Positions 1 through 9,287 of a DNA stretch of 64,000 nt are shown in pieces. Position numbers and translations under genes: made by a program. Every line of letters starts with the position of its first letter. Position 1 is the first letter of the stretch. The notes below the pieces were generated by a model. The model did not search any database. It was not told where the DNA came from and saw only the letters and a program-made list of their open reading frames with translations. The stretch comes from Flavobacterium cheniae (GTDB lineage Bacteria > Bacteroidota > Bacteroidia > Flavobacteriales > Flavobacteriaceae). The DNA lies in the NCBI RefSeq assembly GCF_004363695.1, contig NZ_SNZC01000006.1, forward strand, positions 49,308 through 113,307, written 5' to 3'.

Positions 1-14
1 TTTCTTGTTTTCCA
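1..14 (-). CDS. Possible start of a minus-strand gene running off the left edge
   Basis: An ATG on the minus strand at 14 opens a frame (M-E-N-K) that leaves the window at once. A Bacteroidota -7 box (TATCTTTG) lies upstream at 61-68. Only four codons are visible, so nothing can be said about function and even its reality is uncertain. Confidence 0.3.
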
Positions 15-60
15 TAAGTAAAACTCAATTAATGAAATCGTTGTCAAAAAATTGAGAGTG

Positions 61-68
61 CAAAGATA
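61..68 (-). promoter_or_regulatory. Candidate -7 element TATCTTTG
   Basis: The minus strand reads TATCTTTG, a match to the Bacteroidota -7 consensus TAnnTTTG, about 45 bases before the possible start at 14. No TTG is seen at the usual -33 distance. Confidence 0.35.
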
Positions 69-163
69 GTTAAATTTGAAAATTATTTCATTTGAAAATT
101 TGAAAATGTAATTAGAGTCAAAGTAATATTCAAATCCATACATCTTCAAATTTTCAAATTAGA

Positions 164-1339
164 TTACTCTTTTCTATACTTCTTCGTTTCCTCAAAAACA
201 TGTTCTAAAATTTTAGCGTCTTCTTCGGTGAATTCTACATGACGGCGACTCATTACAATTTTAGCGGTTTCGAAAGCTTTTTTAGTGATGTAAGTGGTGA
301 ATCCAGAAGCACCACCCCATGAGAAACTTGGTACAAAATTTCTTGGAAATCCTGAACCAAAAATATTCGTTGAAACGCCAACAACTGTTCCTGTATTAAA
401 CATCGTATTGATACCACATTTACTGTGATCGCCCATCATTAATCCGCAAAATTGTAAGCCTGTGCGTGCAAAACCTTCCGTTTCATAACTCCACAAACGC
501 ACTTCTTCATAGTTGTTTTTTAAGTTGGAATTATTTGAATCAGCGCCAATGTTACACCATTCTCCTAAAACGGAATTTCCTAAAAACCCATCATGTCCTT
601 TATTAGAATAACCAAATAAAACCGAGTTATTTACTTCTCCACCAATGCGACAATGTGGACCAACAGTTGTTGCTCCGTAAACTTTTGTTGCTAATTTCAC
701 TTGTGCTTCTTCGCACAAAGCAAATGGTCCACGAATAACCGAACCTTCCATGATTTCCGCATTTTTTCCTATGTAAATTGGACCTGTTGAAGCGTTTAAC
801 GTTACAAATTCCAACTTCGCTCCTTCTTCAATGAAAATGTTTTCAGGTGCAATTACGTTAACGCTTTTTGGAATCGGTTGAGAAAATCTATCTTCTGTAA
901 GTAATTCGAAATCTTCACGAATAGCCGCATCATTCTTTGCGAAAATATCCCAAGTATTCTCTACTCGTAAAACGTCTCCTTCGTACTCTATTAATTCATA
1001 TTCATCAAAATCGATATCTTCTTGTGTATCATTTGTATGAAAAGCAATGATTTCTTCTCCAAAAAGAATCGCTTCTTTAGGATTCAAATTTTGAACCATA
1101 TCAATTAAAATCGGATTGGGTAAAAAAGAAGCGTTAATCATAACATTCTGTTCCATTTCTACCATTGGATATTTCTTCATCAAATATTCTTCGGTAAGCG
1201 TTGTGGTGGTATAACCTAGATATTTTTCCCACTTTTCTCGAATTGTTAAAATTCCGATACGAATATCAGCCACTGGACGAGTAAAAGTAAAAGGAAGTAA
1301 CGCATTGCGAACGGTTCCGTCAAAAAGTATATAGTTCAT
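164..1339 (-). CDS. GlmU-like sugar nucleotidyltransferase family protein
   Basis: The 391-residue product begins MNYILFDGTVRNALLPFTFTRPVADIRIG in style of the Bacteroidota GlmU family: an N-terminal nucleotidyltransferase-like part (residues about 1-170) and a C-terminal left-handed beta-helix of hexapeptide repeats (about 175-350, e.g. IYIGKNAEIMEGSVIRGP). It probably transfers nucleotides to or acetylates a sugar phosphate for envelope polysaccharide synthesis in the cytoplasm. It lacks the usual pyrophosphorylase GxGT/GxxxRM loop of true GlmU, so the exact reaction is unknown. It lies downstream of rpmE on the same strand, separated by a terminator, and has its own -7 box. Confidence 0.8.
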   Translation of the reverse strand: MNYILFDGTVRNALLPFTFTRPVADIRIGILTIREKWEKYLGYTTTTLTEEYLMKKYPMVEMEQNVMINASFLPNPILIDMVQNLNPKEAILFGEEIIAFHTNDTQEDIDFDEYELIEYEGDVLRVENTWDIFAKNDAAIREDFELLTEDRFSQPIPKSVNVIAPENIFIEEGAKLEFVTLNASTGPIYIGKNAEIMEGSVIRGPFALCEEAQVKLATKVYGATTVGPHCRIGGEVNNSVLFGYSNKGHDGFLGNSVLGEWCNIGADSNNSNLKNNYEEVRLWSYETEGFARTGLQFCGLMMGDHSKCGINTMFNTGTVVGVSTNIFGSGFPRNFVPSFSWGGASGFTTYITKKAFETAKIVMSRRHVEFTEEDAKILEHVFEETKKYRKE

Positions 1340-1381
1340 TATGTTGAATTGTTAAAGTGATGAATTGTTTAAAACAATACT

Positions 1382-1389
1382 CAAAAGTA
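1382..1389 (-). promoter_or_regulatory. Candidate -7 element TACTTTTG for the GlmU-like gene
   Basis: TACTTTTG on the minus strand, 43 bases upstream of the GlmU-like start, matches TAnnTTTG. A TTG lies upstream but at only 12 bases spacing, so the -33 box is not supported. Confidence 0.4.
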
Positions 1390-1404
1390 GGAAGATTTAG
1401 GCAA

Positions 1405-1432
1405 TAAAAAAAGCCTCACCTAAGTGAAGCTT
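1405..1432 (-). terminator. Intrinsic terminator after rpmE
   Basis: On the minus strand AAGCTTCAC (1432-1424) pairs with GTGAGGCTT (1419-1411, one G-U pair) around a four-base loop and is followed by a run of seven T. It lies 26 bases after the L31 stop. Confidence 0.85.
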
Positions 1433-1457
1433 TTCTCTATTTTGAAAAAGCGAAAAA

Positions 1458-1709
1458 TTATTTAGCTTTTTTAGCGTATTTGCTGTTGAATTTATCAATA
1501 CGACCTGCAGTATCAATAAGTTTAGATTTACCTGTGTAAAAAGGGTGAGACGTTCTAGAAATCTCCATTTTGAAAACTGGATACTCAACACCTTCGTGAG
1601 TAATAGTTTCTTTAGTTTCTACTGTAGATTTAGTGATAAAAACATCTTCATTTGACATGTCTTTAAAAGCAACTAATCTGTAATTTTCTGGGTGAATACC
1701 TTTTTTCAT
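1458..1709 (-). CDS. rpmE: 50S ribosomal protein L31 type B
   Basis: The 83-residue protein (MKKGIHPENYRLVAFKDMS...) is a full-length type B L31: it has the MKKGIHP start and FYTGKSKLIDTAGRIDKF core and lacks the CxxC zinc-binding cysteines of the type A form. It joins the large ribosomal subunit at the central protuberance and bridges to the 30S. It is a single-gene transcript: a canonical promoter about 110 bases upstream, a structured leader and a terminator right behind. No zinc-dependent type A copy is present in the window. Confidence 0.95.
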   Translation of the reverse strand: MKKGIHPENYRLVAFKDMSNEDVFITKSTVETKETITHEGVEYPVFKMEISRTSHPFYTGKSKLIDTAGRIDKFNSKYAKKAK

Positions 1710-1815
1710 TTTGTAAATCTTTTTATTAAGCGATTATAACTTGTTTCGCGGCTCTACATTAAAAGAGGTGTAAACATTTTATAACCTTTTGGTTTATAAA
1801 CTTTTTATTTCAGAG
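1710..1815 (-). promoter_or_regulatory. 5' leader of rpmE with small hairpins, possible autoregulatory element
   Basis: About 100 bases separate the promoter from the L31 start. The minus-strand RNA can form TTTATAAACC/GGTTATAAA around AAAA, followed by a CCTCTTTT.../AGAG element. Ribosomal protein genes often carry autogenous leaders, but no known family was recognised here, so this is only a candidate. Confidence 0.25.
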
Positions 1816-1817
1816 TG

Positions 1818-1847
1818 CAAAATTACATTTATTTTTTAATCTAACAA
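1818..1847 (-). promoter_or_regulatory. Promoter of rpmE (TTG-N19-TAATTTTG)
   Basis: Minus strand: TTG at 1847-1845, a 19-base spacer and TAATTTTG at 1825-1818. This is the full Bacteroidota sigma consensus with the preferred spacing. Confidence 0.75.
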
Positions 1848-1902
1848 TCTTTATGTAACTTTTTTTTATTTTTTATCACTCATATAGAACGATTAGAATT
1901 CT

Positions 1903-1910
1903 TATATTTG
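1903..1910 (+). promoter_or_regulatory. Candidate -7 element TATATTTG
   Basis: TATATTTG lies 25 bases before the DUF4199 start at 1936. No TTG is seen 19 bases upstream. Confidence 0.45.
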
Positions 1911-1935
1911 TAAATTAATTAAACCAAAACAAACT

Positions 1936-2463
1936 ATGAACGAAATTATTAAAAAGAACGGAATTAACTTTGGTGTTATCACTGGAGTGTTAAGTGTATT
2001 GATTACAACATCAATTTACATTGTCGATTTAGCTTTAATGACAAAATGGTGGTTGGGCATTTCTATTTTAGTTGTCTACATTATTATTGGTTGTGTTTTA
2101 TTAGTTAAAACTAAAAAAGATTTAGGCGGTTTTATGAGCTTTAAAGAAGGTTTTACTGTCTATTTCGTCTCAGCACTTATTGGTATTGCAATTTCTGTTA
2201 TTTATAATATTTTATTGTTCAACGTTATTGATCCTGAAGCAGCTATCCGATTAAAAGAACTTACACTTGAATCAACTGTTCAAATGTTAGAAAAATTTGG
2301 AACACCAACTTCTGCCATTAAAGAAACAGTAGACAAAATGAAAGATTATAATCAATTTTCAACTATTGAACAATTAAAAGGAAGCATCTGGAGCATTGTT
2401 GGTTCGGCTGTTTTTGGTGCTATTTTAGCTGCTATCTTCAAAAAAGACAAACCTGTATTCTAA
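1936..2463 (+). CDS. DUF4199 family membrane protein
   Basis: The 175-residue protein has four hydrophobic segments (about 12-32, 38-57, 72-95 and 150-168) with a charged loop between segments 3 and 4, the layout of the Bacteroidota DUF4199 family (MNEIIKKNGINFGVITG start, GGFMSFKEGF motif between TM2 and TM3). It is an inner-membrane protein of unknown function. It is only four bases ahead of the glycosyltransferase gene and probably cotranscribed with it, a common pairing in flavobacteria. Confidence 0.8.
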   Translation: MNEIIKKNGINFGVITGVLSVLITTSIYIVDLALMTKWWLGISILVVYIIIGCVLLVKTKKDLGGFMSFKEGFTVYFVSALIGIAISVIYNILLFNVIDPEAAIRLKELTLESTVQMLEKFGTPTSAIKETVDKMKDYNQFSTIEQLKGSIWSIVGSAVFGAILAAIFKKDKPVF

Positions 2464-2467
2464 ATAA

Positions 2468-3409
2468 ATGAATTTATCTATAGTTATCCCATTATTAAAC
2501 GAACAAGAATCGTTACCCGAGTTACACAATTGGATTGTGAAAGTGATGCAAACGCACAACTATTCATACGAAATCCTATTTATCGATGATGGTAGTACCG
2601 ATGCTTCTTGGAATGTTATTTCAAAATTATCTCACGAAAATCCGAATGTAAAAGGTATCCGTTTTCTTAGAAATTATGGAAAATCGCAAGCTTTACACGC
2701 TGGTTTTGCTAAAGCACAAGGTGATGTAGTTATTACCATGGATGCCGATTTACAAGATAGTCCAGATGAAATTCCTGAATTATTCCGTTTAATTACAGAA
2801 GATAATTATGATTTGATTTCAGGATGGAAGAAAAAACGTTACGATTCAGTTGTAGCGAAAAACATTCCATCTAAATTATTCAATTGGGCTGCTCGAAAAA
2901 CGTCTGGAGTTCATTTAAACGATTTCAATTGCGGATTAAAAGCTTACAAAAATATTGTCATCAAAAACATAGAAGTTTCAGGTGAAATGCACCGTTATAT
3001 TCCAGTTTTAGCAAAAAATGCAGGATTTGGAAAAATCGGTGAAAAAGTCGTAATTCATCAAGCTAGAAAATACGGAAGTTCTAAATTTGGAATGAGTCGT
3101 TTTATCAATGGTTTCTTGGATTTAATTACGATTTGGTTTTTATCAACCTTCGGGAAAAGACCAATGCACCTTTTTGGATTATTAGGTTCAATCATGTTTG
3201 TGATTGGATTTTTATTCGCATTCTATTTAGGAATCGACAAATTATTCATCAACACTTCTGGAAGATTAATCACCGAAAGACCGCAATTTTATTTGTCGTT
3301 AACCGCAATGTTGATTGGAACACAATTATTCTTAGCCGGATTTTTAGGTGAAATTATCCTAAGAACCAAAAACAACGAAGAACGTTATAAGATTTCAGAA
3401 GTATTATAA
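2468..3409 (+). CDS. Family 2 glycosyltransferase, polyprenyl-phosphate type, membrane anchored
   Basis: The 313-residue protein starts MNLSIVIPLLNEQESLPEL, the usual GT2 nucleotide-sugar binding start, has DDGSTD at about 40-45 and MDADLQD (DxD-type metal site) at about 92-98, and ends with two membrane segments (about 235-257 and 275-298) followed by a KxxEERY tail. That is the DPM1/GtrB-like arrangement, so it likely moves a sugar from a nucleotide to undecaprenyl phosphate at the inner membrane. The sugar cannot be deduced. It lies between DUF4199 and the phosphohexomutase on the same strand. Confidence 0.9.
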   Translation: MNLSIVIPLLNEQESLPELHNWIVKVMQTHNYSYEILFIDDGSTDASWNVISKLSHENPNVKGIRFLRNYGKSQALHAGFAKAQGDVVITMDADLQDSPDEIPELFRLITEDNYDLISGWKKKRYDSVVAKNIPSKLFNWAARKTSGVHLNDFNCGLKAYKNIVIKNIEVSGEMHRYIPVLAKNAGFGKIGEKVVIHQARKYGSSKFGMSRFINGFLDLITIWFLSTFGKRPMHLFGLLGSIMFVIGFLFAFYLGIDKLFINTSGRLITERPQFYLSLTAMLIGTQLFLAGFLGEIILRTKNNEERYKISEVL

Positions 3410-3448
3410 TATATGAGAAAACAATAGTTCTCTCAAAACATACAGATT

Positions 3449-5176
3449 ATGCATATCGAACAAAGTATTTTAAATAAAGTAAACGAGTGGTTAACCCCAA
3501 CATTTGACGAAGCAACTCAAGCAGCTATCGAAGAAATGATGACTTCGGCTCCAAAAGAGTTAGAAGAAAGTTTCTACAAAAACTTAGAGTTTGGAACCGG
3601 TGGAATGCGCGGTGTTATGGGTGTTGGAACCAATCGTATCAACAAATATACATTAGGTAAAAACACACAAGGTTTATCTGATTATTTACATAAATCGTTT
3701 CCAAATGAGCAATTAAAAGTAGCTATTGCTTATGATTGTCGTCATAACAGTAATACATTGGCTAAAGTAGTAGCTGATGTGTTTTCGGCTAACGGAATTA
3801 AAGTGTATTTGTTTTCGGATATGCGCCCAACTCCTGAATTATCATTTGCAGTTCGTTATTTGAATTGTCATGTAGGAATTGTGCTGACTGCTTCTCACAA
3901 TCCACCAGAATACAACGGATACAAAGTATATTGGCAAGATGGCGGCCAATTAGTTCCACCACAAGATGCTGAAATTATAAAAGTAATCGAAGATTTAAAA
4001 TACAGCGAAATTAAGTTCGAAGCCAACAACGATTTAATTGAATATATTGATACTGAAGTTGACGAAGCTTTCGCAAAATCAACCGTTGAAAACGCAAGTT
4101 TTAACACACCAACTGAAGCTAAAGCGAATTTAAAAATCGTTTATACTTCGTTGCACGGAACTTCGATAAAAGCCATTCCAAATGTTTTAGCACAGGCAGG
4201 TTATACTGATGTAAATATTGTTCCAGAACAAGCTGAACCTAATGGCGATTTCCCAACCGTAGTTTCTCCAAATCCAGAAGAACCTGAAGCGTTGTCAATG
4301 GCAATTGCTTTAGCTGAGAAAATAGGTGCTGATATGGTTGTGGGAACTGATCCAGATTCTGATCGTTTAGGTGTTGCCGTTCGTGATTTAGATGGAAAAA
4401 TCAAATTATTGAATGGAAACCAAACCATGGTTATCATGACCGCTTTCTTGTTAGAACAATGGAAACGCGCTGATAAATTCCAAGGAAACGAATTCATTGG
4501 TTCGACCATTGTTTCTACTCCAATGATGCTGGAATTAGCAGCAGCATATGATGTAGAATGCAAAGTAGGATTAACAGGTTTCAAATGGATTGCGAAATTC
4601 ATTAAAGATTTTCCGAATCAGAAATTTGTTGGTGGTGGCGAAGAAAGTTTCGGTTTTATGGTTGGTGATGCCGTTCGTGATAAAGATGCGGTTGCTGCTA
4701 TTTTATTAGTTAGTGAAATTGCAGCGCAAGCAAAAGCTTCAGGAAGTTCATTATATCAAGAACTTTTGAATTTATACATTGATTTTGGATTTTATAAAGA
4801 ATCTTTAATTTCGATTACCAAAAAAGGAATTGAAGGCGCAAATGAAATCAAACAAATGATGATTGATTTACGCGAAAATCCGCTAAAAGAAATAAACGGT
4901 CAACGCGTAATTTGCATCGAAGACTATCAAGCTTCTAAAGGAAAAGATTTTATGAATAATGAAGAATTTGAAATCCATATTCCAAAATCAAACGTATTAA
5001 TTTACTATTTAGAAGATGGAAGTAAAATTTGCGCAAGACCAAGTGGAACAGAACCTAAAATTAAATTCTATTTCAGCGTAAATGGAGTTTTAGATACGAT
5101 TGAAAACGCTGAATCATTAGAAAAAGAATTAGATAACAAAATTGCAGGAATTATTTCGGCAATGAAATTAAACTAA
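3449..5176 (+). CDS. Phosphoglucomutase/phosphomannomutase
   Basis: The 575-residue protein has the alpha-D-phosphohexomutase signature: catalytic phosphoserine loop TASHNP (residues 147-152, Ser149), metal loop DPDSDRLG (about 302-309), sugar loop GGGEESFGF (about 398-406) and phosphate-binding loop RPSGTEPKIKFY near the C terminus. Length fits the larger PgcA-like subgroup, which interconverts hexose 1- and 6-phosphates in the cytoplasm. It lies in the same-strand run with the glycosyltransferase and ABC exporter, and its stop codon touches the ABC start, which points to a shared transcript for glycan precursor supply and export. Confidence 0.95.
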   Translation: MHIEQSILNKVNEWLTPTFDEATQAAIEEMMTSAPKELEESFYKNLEFGTGGMRGVMGVGTNRINKYTLGKNTQGLSDYLHKSFPNEQLKVAIAYDCRHNSNTLAKVVADVFSANGIKVYLFSDMRPTPELSFAVRYLNCHVGIVLTASHNPPEYNGYKVYWQDGGQLVPPQDAEIIKVIEDLKYSEIKFEANNDLIEYIDTEVDEAFAKSTVENASFNTPTEAKANLKIVYTSLHGTSIKAIPNVLAQAGYTDVNIVPEQAEPNGDFPTVVSPNPEEPEALSMAIALAEKIGADMVVGTDPDSDRLGVAVRDLDGKIKLLNGNQTMVIMTAFLLEQWKRADKFQGNEFIGSTIVSTPMMLELAAAYDVECKVGLTGFKWIAKFIKDFPNQKFVGGGEESFGFMVGDAVRDKDAVAAILLVSEIAAQAKASGSSLYQELLNLYIDFGFYKESLISITKKGIEGANEIKQMMIDLRENPLKEINGQRVICIEDYQASKGKDFMNNEEFEIHIPKSNVLIYYLEDGSKICARPSGTEPKIKFYFSVNGVLDTIENAESLEKELDNKIAGIISAMKLN

Positions 5177-7009
5177 ATGGACGAAAATTTAAAAAAACTT
5201 ATTCCTTTTGCTAAAAAGTACAAGTATGACGTTGTTGGTAATATTTCGTTCAATATTTTGTATGCTTTATTTGGGACGTTAGGAATGGTCTTTATCATGC
5301 CAGTTCTTTCTGTTTTATTTGACGAAAAAAAAACAGGTAAAGTTGAACTGCCAAAATACGATGGAATAATTAATGCAATAAGCAATTGGCAAGAATATAT
5401 TGCCTATTATGTAAATCAATATTCTATTGAATATGGTATACAATATGGACTAATGCTTACGGTAGCTTTAGTATTAATAACCTTTTTACTTAAAAACCTA
5501 TCTAATTATTTAGCATTACAACACTTAACTAAAGTTAAAACAGGAGTTCTACGTGATTTACGTGAAAAAATGTTTAATAAAATTGTTTCATTACCTGTTT
5601 CCTATTATTCTGAAAAAAGAAAAGGTGATGTAATGGCGCGAATGCTTGGTGATGTAAACGAAGTTCAAAATTCATTTTTTATGGTTTTAGAACTTATCGT
5701 TAAAGAACCTCTGACTATTTTGTTTTCGTTAATTGCTATGATTTCAATTAGTTGGAAATTAACAGTTTTCGTATTTGTTTTTATTCCCATTTCTGGATTC
5801 GTTATTTCAAAAATTGGTAAAAGCTTAAAATCAAAATCAAGTAGAGCCCAACAAGAAAACGGCTATTTAATTTCGATAGTAGAAGAAAGTTTAGGTGGTT
5901 TAAAAGTAGTCAAAAGCTACAATGCCGAAAACTATTTTGCTAAAACTTTCAACGATTCCATCAATCGTTTATACCAATTAACAATCTTAATTGGAAAGAA
6001 AAATAATTTAGCCTCTCCGATGAGTGAATTTATGGGAATTTTAGTTATTGGCGTATTATTAGTTTATGGAGGAAACCTAGTTTTAGTTGAAGGATCTTTA
6101 AAAGGATCTAATTTTATTACCTATATAGGCTTAGCTTATAACATTTTAACTCCAGCTAAAGCAATTTCAAAAGCTTCTTATTCTGTAAAAAACGGTTTAG
6201 CCGCTGCAGAACGCGTATTCGAAATTTTAGAAGTTGAAAATACAATTACCAACAAACCAAATGCAATTGTAAAAGAATCTTTCAACGAAAAAATCAGTAT
6301 TGAAAACATCAATTTTAGATATGCTGAAGAAAATGTGTTGAAAAACTTCTCTTTGGAAATTCCGAAAGGAAAAACAGTAGCTTTGGTTGGGCAATCAGGT
6401 TCTGGAAAAAGTACGATTGCGAATTTATTGACACGTTTTTATGATGTACAAGAAGGAACCGTAAAAATCGATGGAATCGACATCAAGGATATGACGTTAG
6501 AATCGCTTCGAGATTTAATGGGATTGGTTACACAAGATTCGATTTTATTTAACGATTCGATTAAAAACAATATTCGTTTAGGAAAACAAGATGCAACAGA
6601 TGAGGAAATTATTGCGGCTTTAAAAGTCGCTAATGCCTACGAATTCGTTTCTGCTTTACCTAACGGAATTGAAACCAATATTGGTGATGCTGGTGGAAAA
6701 CTTTCGGGCGGACAAAAACAACGTTTATCGATTGCGAGAGCCGTTTTGAAAAATCCACCGATTATGATTCTAGATGAAGCAACTTCAGCTTTAGATACCG
6801 AAAGTGAAAAGTTTGTTCAAGTGGCATTAGAAAATATGATGCAAAATAGAACTTCGATAGTAATTGCGCACCGTTTATCTACCATTCAAAAAGCGGATAA
6901 AATTGTGGTAATGCACAAAGGTGAAATCGTGGAACAAGGAACACATGACGAATTATTAGCTTTAAACGGAACGTATTCGAAGTTAGTGATGATGCAGAGT
7001 TTCGAGTAA
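5177..7009 (+). CDS. ABC transporter, fused permease and ATPase (MsbA-like exporter)
   Basis: The 610-residue half-transporter has an N-terminal six-helix membrane domain (about 20-340) and a C-terminal nucleotide-binding domain with Walker A GQSGSGKST (about 402-410), signature LSGGQKQR (about 510), Walker B IMILDEATSALD and the switch histidine in IVIAHRLST. It probably works as a homodimer exporting a lipid or glycolipid across the inner membrane. MsbA-type assignment is by architecture only; the substrate is unknown. The ATG follows the mutase stop codon without a gap. Confidence 0.92.
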   Translation: MDENLKKLIPFAKKYKYDVVGNISFNILYALFGTLGMVFIMPVLSVLFDEKKTGKVELPKYDGIINAISNWQEYIAYYVNQYSIEYGIQYGLMLTVALVLITFLLKNLSNYLALQHLTKVKTGVLRDLREKMFNKIVSLPVSYYSEKRKGDVMARMLGDVNEVQNSFFMVLELIVKEPLTILFSLIAMISISWKLTVFVFVFIPISGFVISKIGKSLKSKSSRAQQENGYLISIVEESLGGLKVVKSYNAENYFAKTFNDSINRLYQLTILIGKKNNLASPMSEFMGILVIGVLLVYGGNLVLVEGSLKGSNFITYIGLAYNILTPAKAISKASYSVKNGLAAAERVFEILEVENTITNKPNAIVKESFNEKISIENINFRYAEENVLKNFSLEIPKGKTVALVGQSGSGKSTIANLLTRFYDVQEGTVKIDGIDIKDMTLESLRDLMGLVTQDSILFNDSIKNNIRLGKQDATDEEIIAALKVANAYEFVSALPNGIETNIGDAGGKLSGGQKQRLSIARAVLKNPPIMILDEATSALDTESEKFVQVALENMMQNRTSIVIAHRLSTIQKADKIVVMHKGEIVEQGTHDELLALNGTYSKLVMMQSFE

Positions 7010-7237
7010 AAGTTAGAAGTTGGGAGATGGAAGTTAGGAGTTTAGAAATGTGAATAAAACTAATTGCTGATTTAAACAGATTTTTAAATTTTAAACATAT
7101 AAGTCATATAAGTTTTTAAAGTTGAGTATCTTTATGAATTAAGTTCATTTAAGTCTTACACAAACTTGCCATTCCGACAGGAATCTCTTTCATTATTGAA
7201 TTTTGAACTTGAACTTGAATTTTGAACTTGAATAATA
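7010..7237. repeat. Gene-free stretch with dispersed flavobacterial repeat modules
   Basis: This stretch has no gene. It holds a copy of the module AAACATATAAGTCATATAAG (from 7096), a minus-strand copy of the AAAGAGAT-hairpin-ATGACAAA module (7161-7190), and a tandem of GAACTTGAA-type words just before the DUF2971 start. Both modules recur at 16.06-16.20 kb and 24.25-24.39 kb. Confidence 0.6.
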
Positions 7238-7939
7238 ATGTACATAAACAGCTCAAATATTACGTTACCCGATGACAATGATACCATTGTTTGGAAATAT
7301 TTGGACTTGTCTAAATTTTTAGACATGTTGTTGTCGCGTCAGTTATTTATGTCGCGTTCTGATAAGTTTGAAGACCAATATGAAGGCACATTTTCGGAAC
7401 CTACTTTTGAGGAAATCAAGAAAATTGCTGCTAACAATCCGAAGTTTTTAGACAATTACAAATCGCATCGTGAAAAAGTAGTGGTTAGCAGTTGGCACAT
7501 TAACGAATACGAATCGTTTGCGATGTGGCAAATTTTCACCCAAAACACGGAAGGTTTGGCTATTCAAACTACTATTGGCAGATTAAAAGAAGCCTTACTT
7601 CCTGAGAAAAAAACGGAGCAATACATTGGAGCCGTAAATTATATCGATTACAAAAAGGAGTTTATTCCGTTTGATGATACGTTTTTTCCATTTTTGTTTA
7701 AACGAAAAAGTTTTCAGTACGAAAGAGAAATTCGCATTATTTCTGACGTTACCAATAACGGAATGAAAATCGACAACGGATTAAAAGTAGATGTAAACCT
7801 AAACCAACTAATTGAAAAAATCTACATTCACCCAAAAAGTGAAAACTGGTATAAAAATTTGGTAATTGAATTGGTTTCTAAATTAGGATTTGATTTTGAA
7901 ATTGAAAAATCGGATTTAGAGAGTGATATTTTGATTTAG
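7238..7939 (+). CDS. DUF2971 domain protein
   Basis: The 233-residue cytoplasmic protein matches the DUF2971 pattern: an early WKYLDLSKFLDMLLSRQLFMSRSDKFEDQYEG block, the VVVSSWHINEYESFAMWQIF block (about 87-106) and the FKRKSFQYEREIRII block (about 158-172). Family function is unknown. It has no signal peptide or membrane segment. It stands alone between two repeat-rich noncoding stretches, which fits an accessory gene. Confidence 0.8.
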   Translation: MYINSSNITLPDDNDTIVWKYLDLSKFLDMLLSRQLFMSRSDKFEDQYEGTFSEPTFEEIKKIAANNPKFLDNYKSHREKVVVSSWHINEYESFAMWQIFTQNTEGLAIQTTIGRLKEALLPEKKTEQYIGAVNYIDYKKEFIPFDDTFFPFLFKRKSFQYEREIRIISDVTNNGMKIDNGLKVDVNLNQLIEKIYIHPKSENWYKNLVIELVSKLGFDFEIEKSDLESDILI

Positions 7940-8275
<336 letters not shown>

Positions 8276-8527
8276 TTATGATTTTGTTTTACTCAAAAAT
8301 AATTTTGAGAATAGAATTACAACAATAAAAAAAATAAAAAATAAAATCGTTAAATAAAGAAAATATTCTTGTTGTTTACATAAATTATTACCAGAAACAT
8401 TAGAAATACATTCTCCAGGTTCAACTTCGTACTTAAGGCTTATTCCAGTATTAATTCTTGCGTAAGAAAAAAGTACAATTCCAGCAAATGAAAGGAACAA
8501 CAACGCAAAATAAATTAATCTCTTCAT
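8276..8527 (-). CDS. Small membrane protein of unknown function
   Basis: The 83-residue product has two hydrophobic segments (about 4-22 and 55-77) separated by a loop with two cysteines (GECISNVSGNNLCKQQE) that would lie outside the cytoplasm and could form a disulfide. No family was recognised. It lies seven bases after the lipoprotein gene on the same strand, so it may be the last gene of that unit. Confidence 0.55.
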   Translation of the reverse strand: MKRLIYFALLFLSFAGIVLFSYARINTGISLKYEVEPGECISNVSGNNLCKQQEYFLYLTILFFIFFIVVILFSKLFLSKTKS

Positions 8528-8534
8528 TATTAAT

Positions 8535-9248
8535 CTAATTAGGAGTATACATTTCCACTTTCCACTCGTCTGCTAACAAGTTTACATAGTGATAATGTAC
8601 TTTATCATTTTTGTCAAATGCGCCGTTTTTGTTGATGTCTTCGATACATCTAAAATATAAACGGTTTTGTGCTTCAATAATGTTCCAATCTATTAATTCT
8701 TGAAATTCTTCTGAAAGTTTCGTGAGATTTTCGCCACTTGCCGTACTCAAATACAGTGATTTGATGTCGTTTTGATTGATTTTACCGTCTTTATTGGTAT
8801 CCGCATCAACCAATGTATAAGCAATAATTTGTTTCTTGGTTTTTGAAGCAATTCCGTCTAAAAAAGTAGCAGTTTGAATTTGAATTTTTTTATCGGTTAA
8901 AGGTTTTACATTCGTAGAATCAATATGTTGAAAATTCAAATTATCAAAATATCCTGTAATTTCAAATCGGTTATAATTTGAAATCGCATAACTTACTTGG
9001 TTCGTTTTACTACTTCCGTATGCTCTACTATCGGTATCATACACACGAATATCGCCTACTGGATGAATCAAATATTTCGTTCCTTCCATCAAAATAGGCA
9101 AATCGGCAACTTTAAAAGACGTAGTATCTCTTGCGGTATTTTCTACCTTAGATTTTCCATCTTCGTAAATTACTTTTGGTGTTTCCTTTTCTTGCTTGCA
9201 ACTGATAAGTGTAGTTAGCAAAACTATTGATGTGATAATGCGTTTCAT
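8535..9248 (-). CDS. Lipoprotein with EF-hand-like calcium loops
   Basis: I place the start at 9248 because MKRIITSIVLLTTLISCK is a clear lipoprotein signal with Cys17 as the lipid site; an earlier ATG at 9284 would prepend 12 unlikely residues. The mature protein (about 220 residues) contains two DxNxDGxI/DxNKNGAF calcium-loop-like segments (DADTNKDGKINQNDIKS and IEDINKNGAFDKNDK), as in EF-hand or dockerin-like loops. It is presumably outer-membrane or periplasmic. The role is unknown; it directly follows the TonB receptor gene. Confidence 0.75.
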   Translation of the reverse strand: MKRIITSIVLLTTLISCKQEKETPKVIYEDGKSKVENTARDTTSFKVADLPILMEGTKYLIHPVGDIRVYDTDSRAYGSSKTNQVSYAISNYNRFEITGYFDNLNFQHIDSTNVKPLTDKKIQIQTATFLDGIASKTKKQIIAYTLVDADTNKDGKINQNDIKSLYLSTASGENLTKLSEEFQELIDWNIIEAQNRLYFRCIEDINKNGAFDKNDKVHYHYVNLLADEWKVEMYTPN

Positions 9249-9287
9249 GGAAAAGTATTTATAGTCAAATATACTAAAAAACATTGA

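Noticed and set aside
4201..4602. 133-codon frame antisense to the phosphohexomutase gene
   Set aside because: Antisense shadow; the sense gene has all catalytic motifs.
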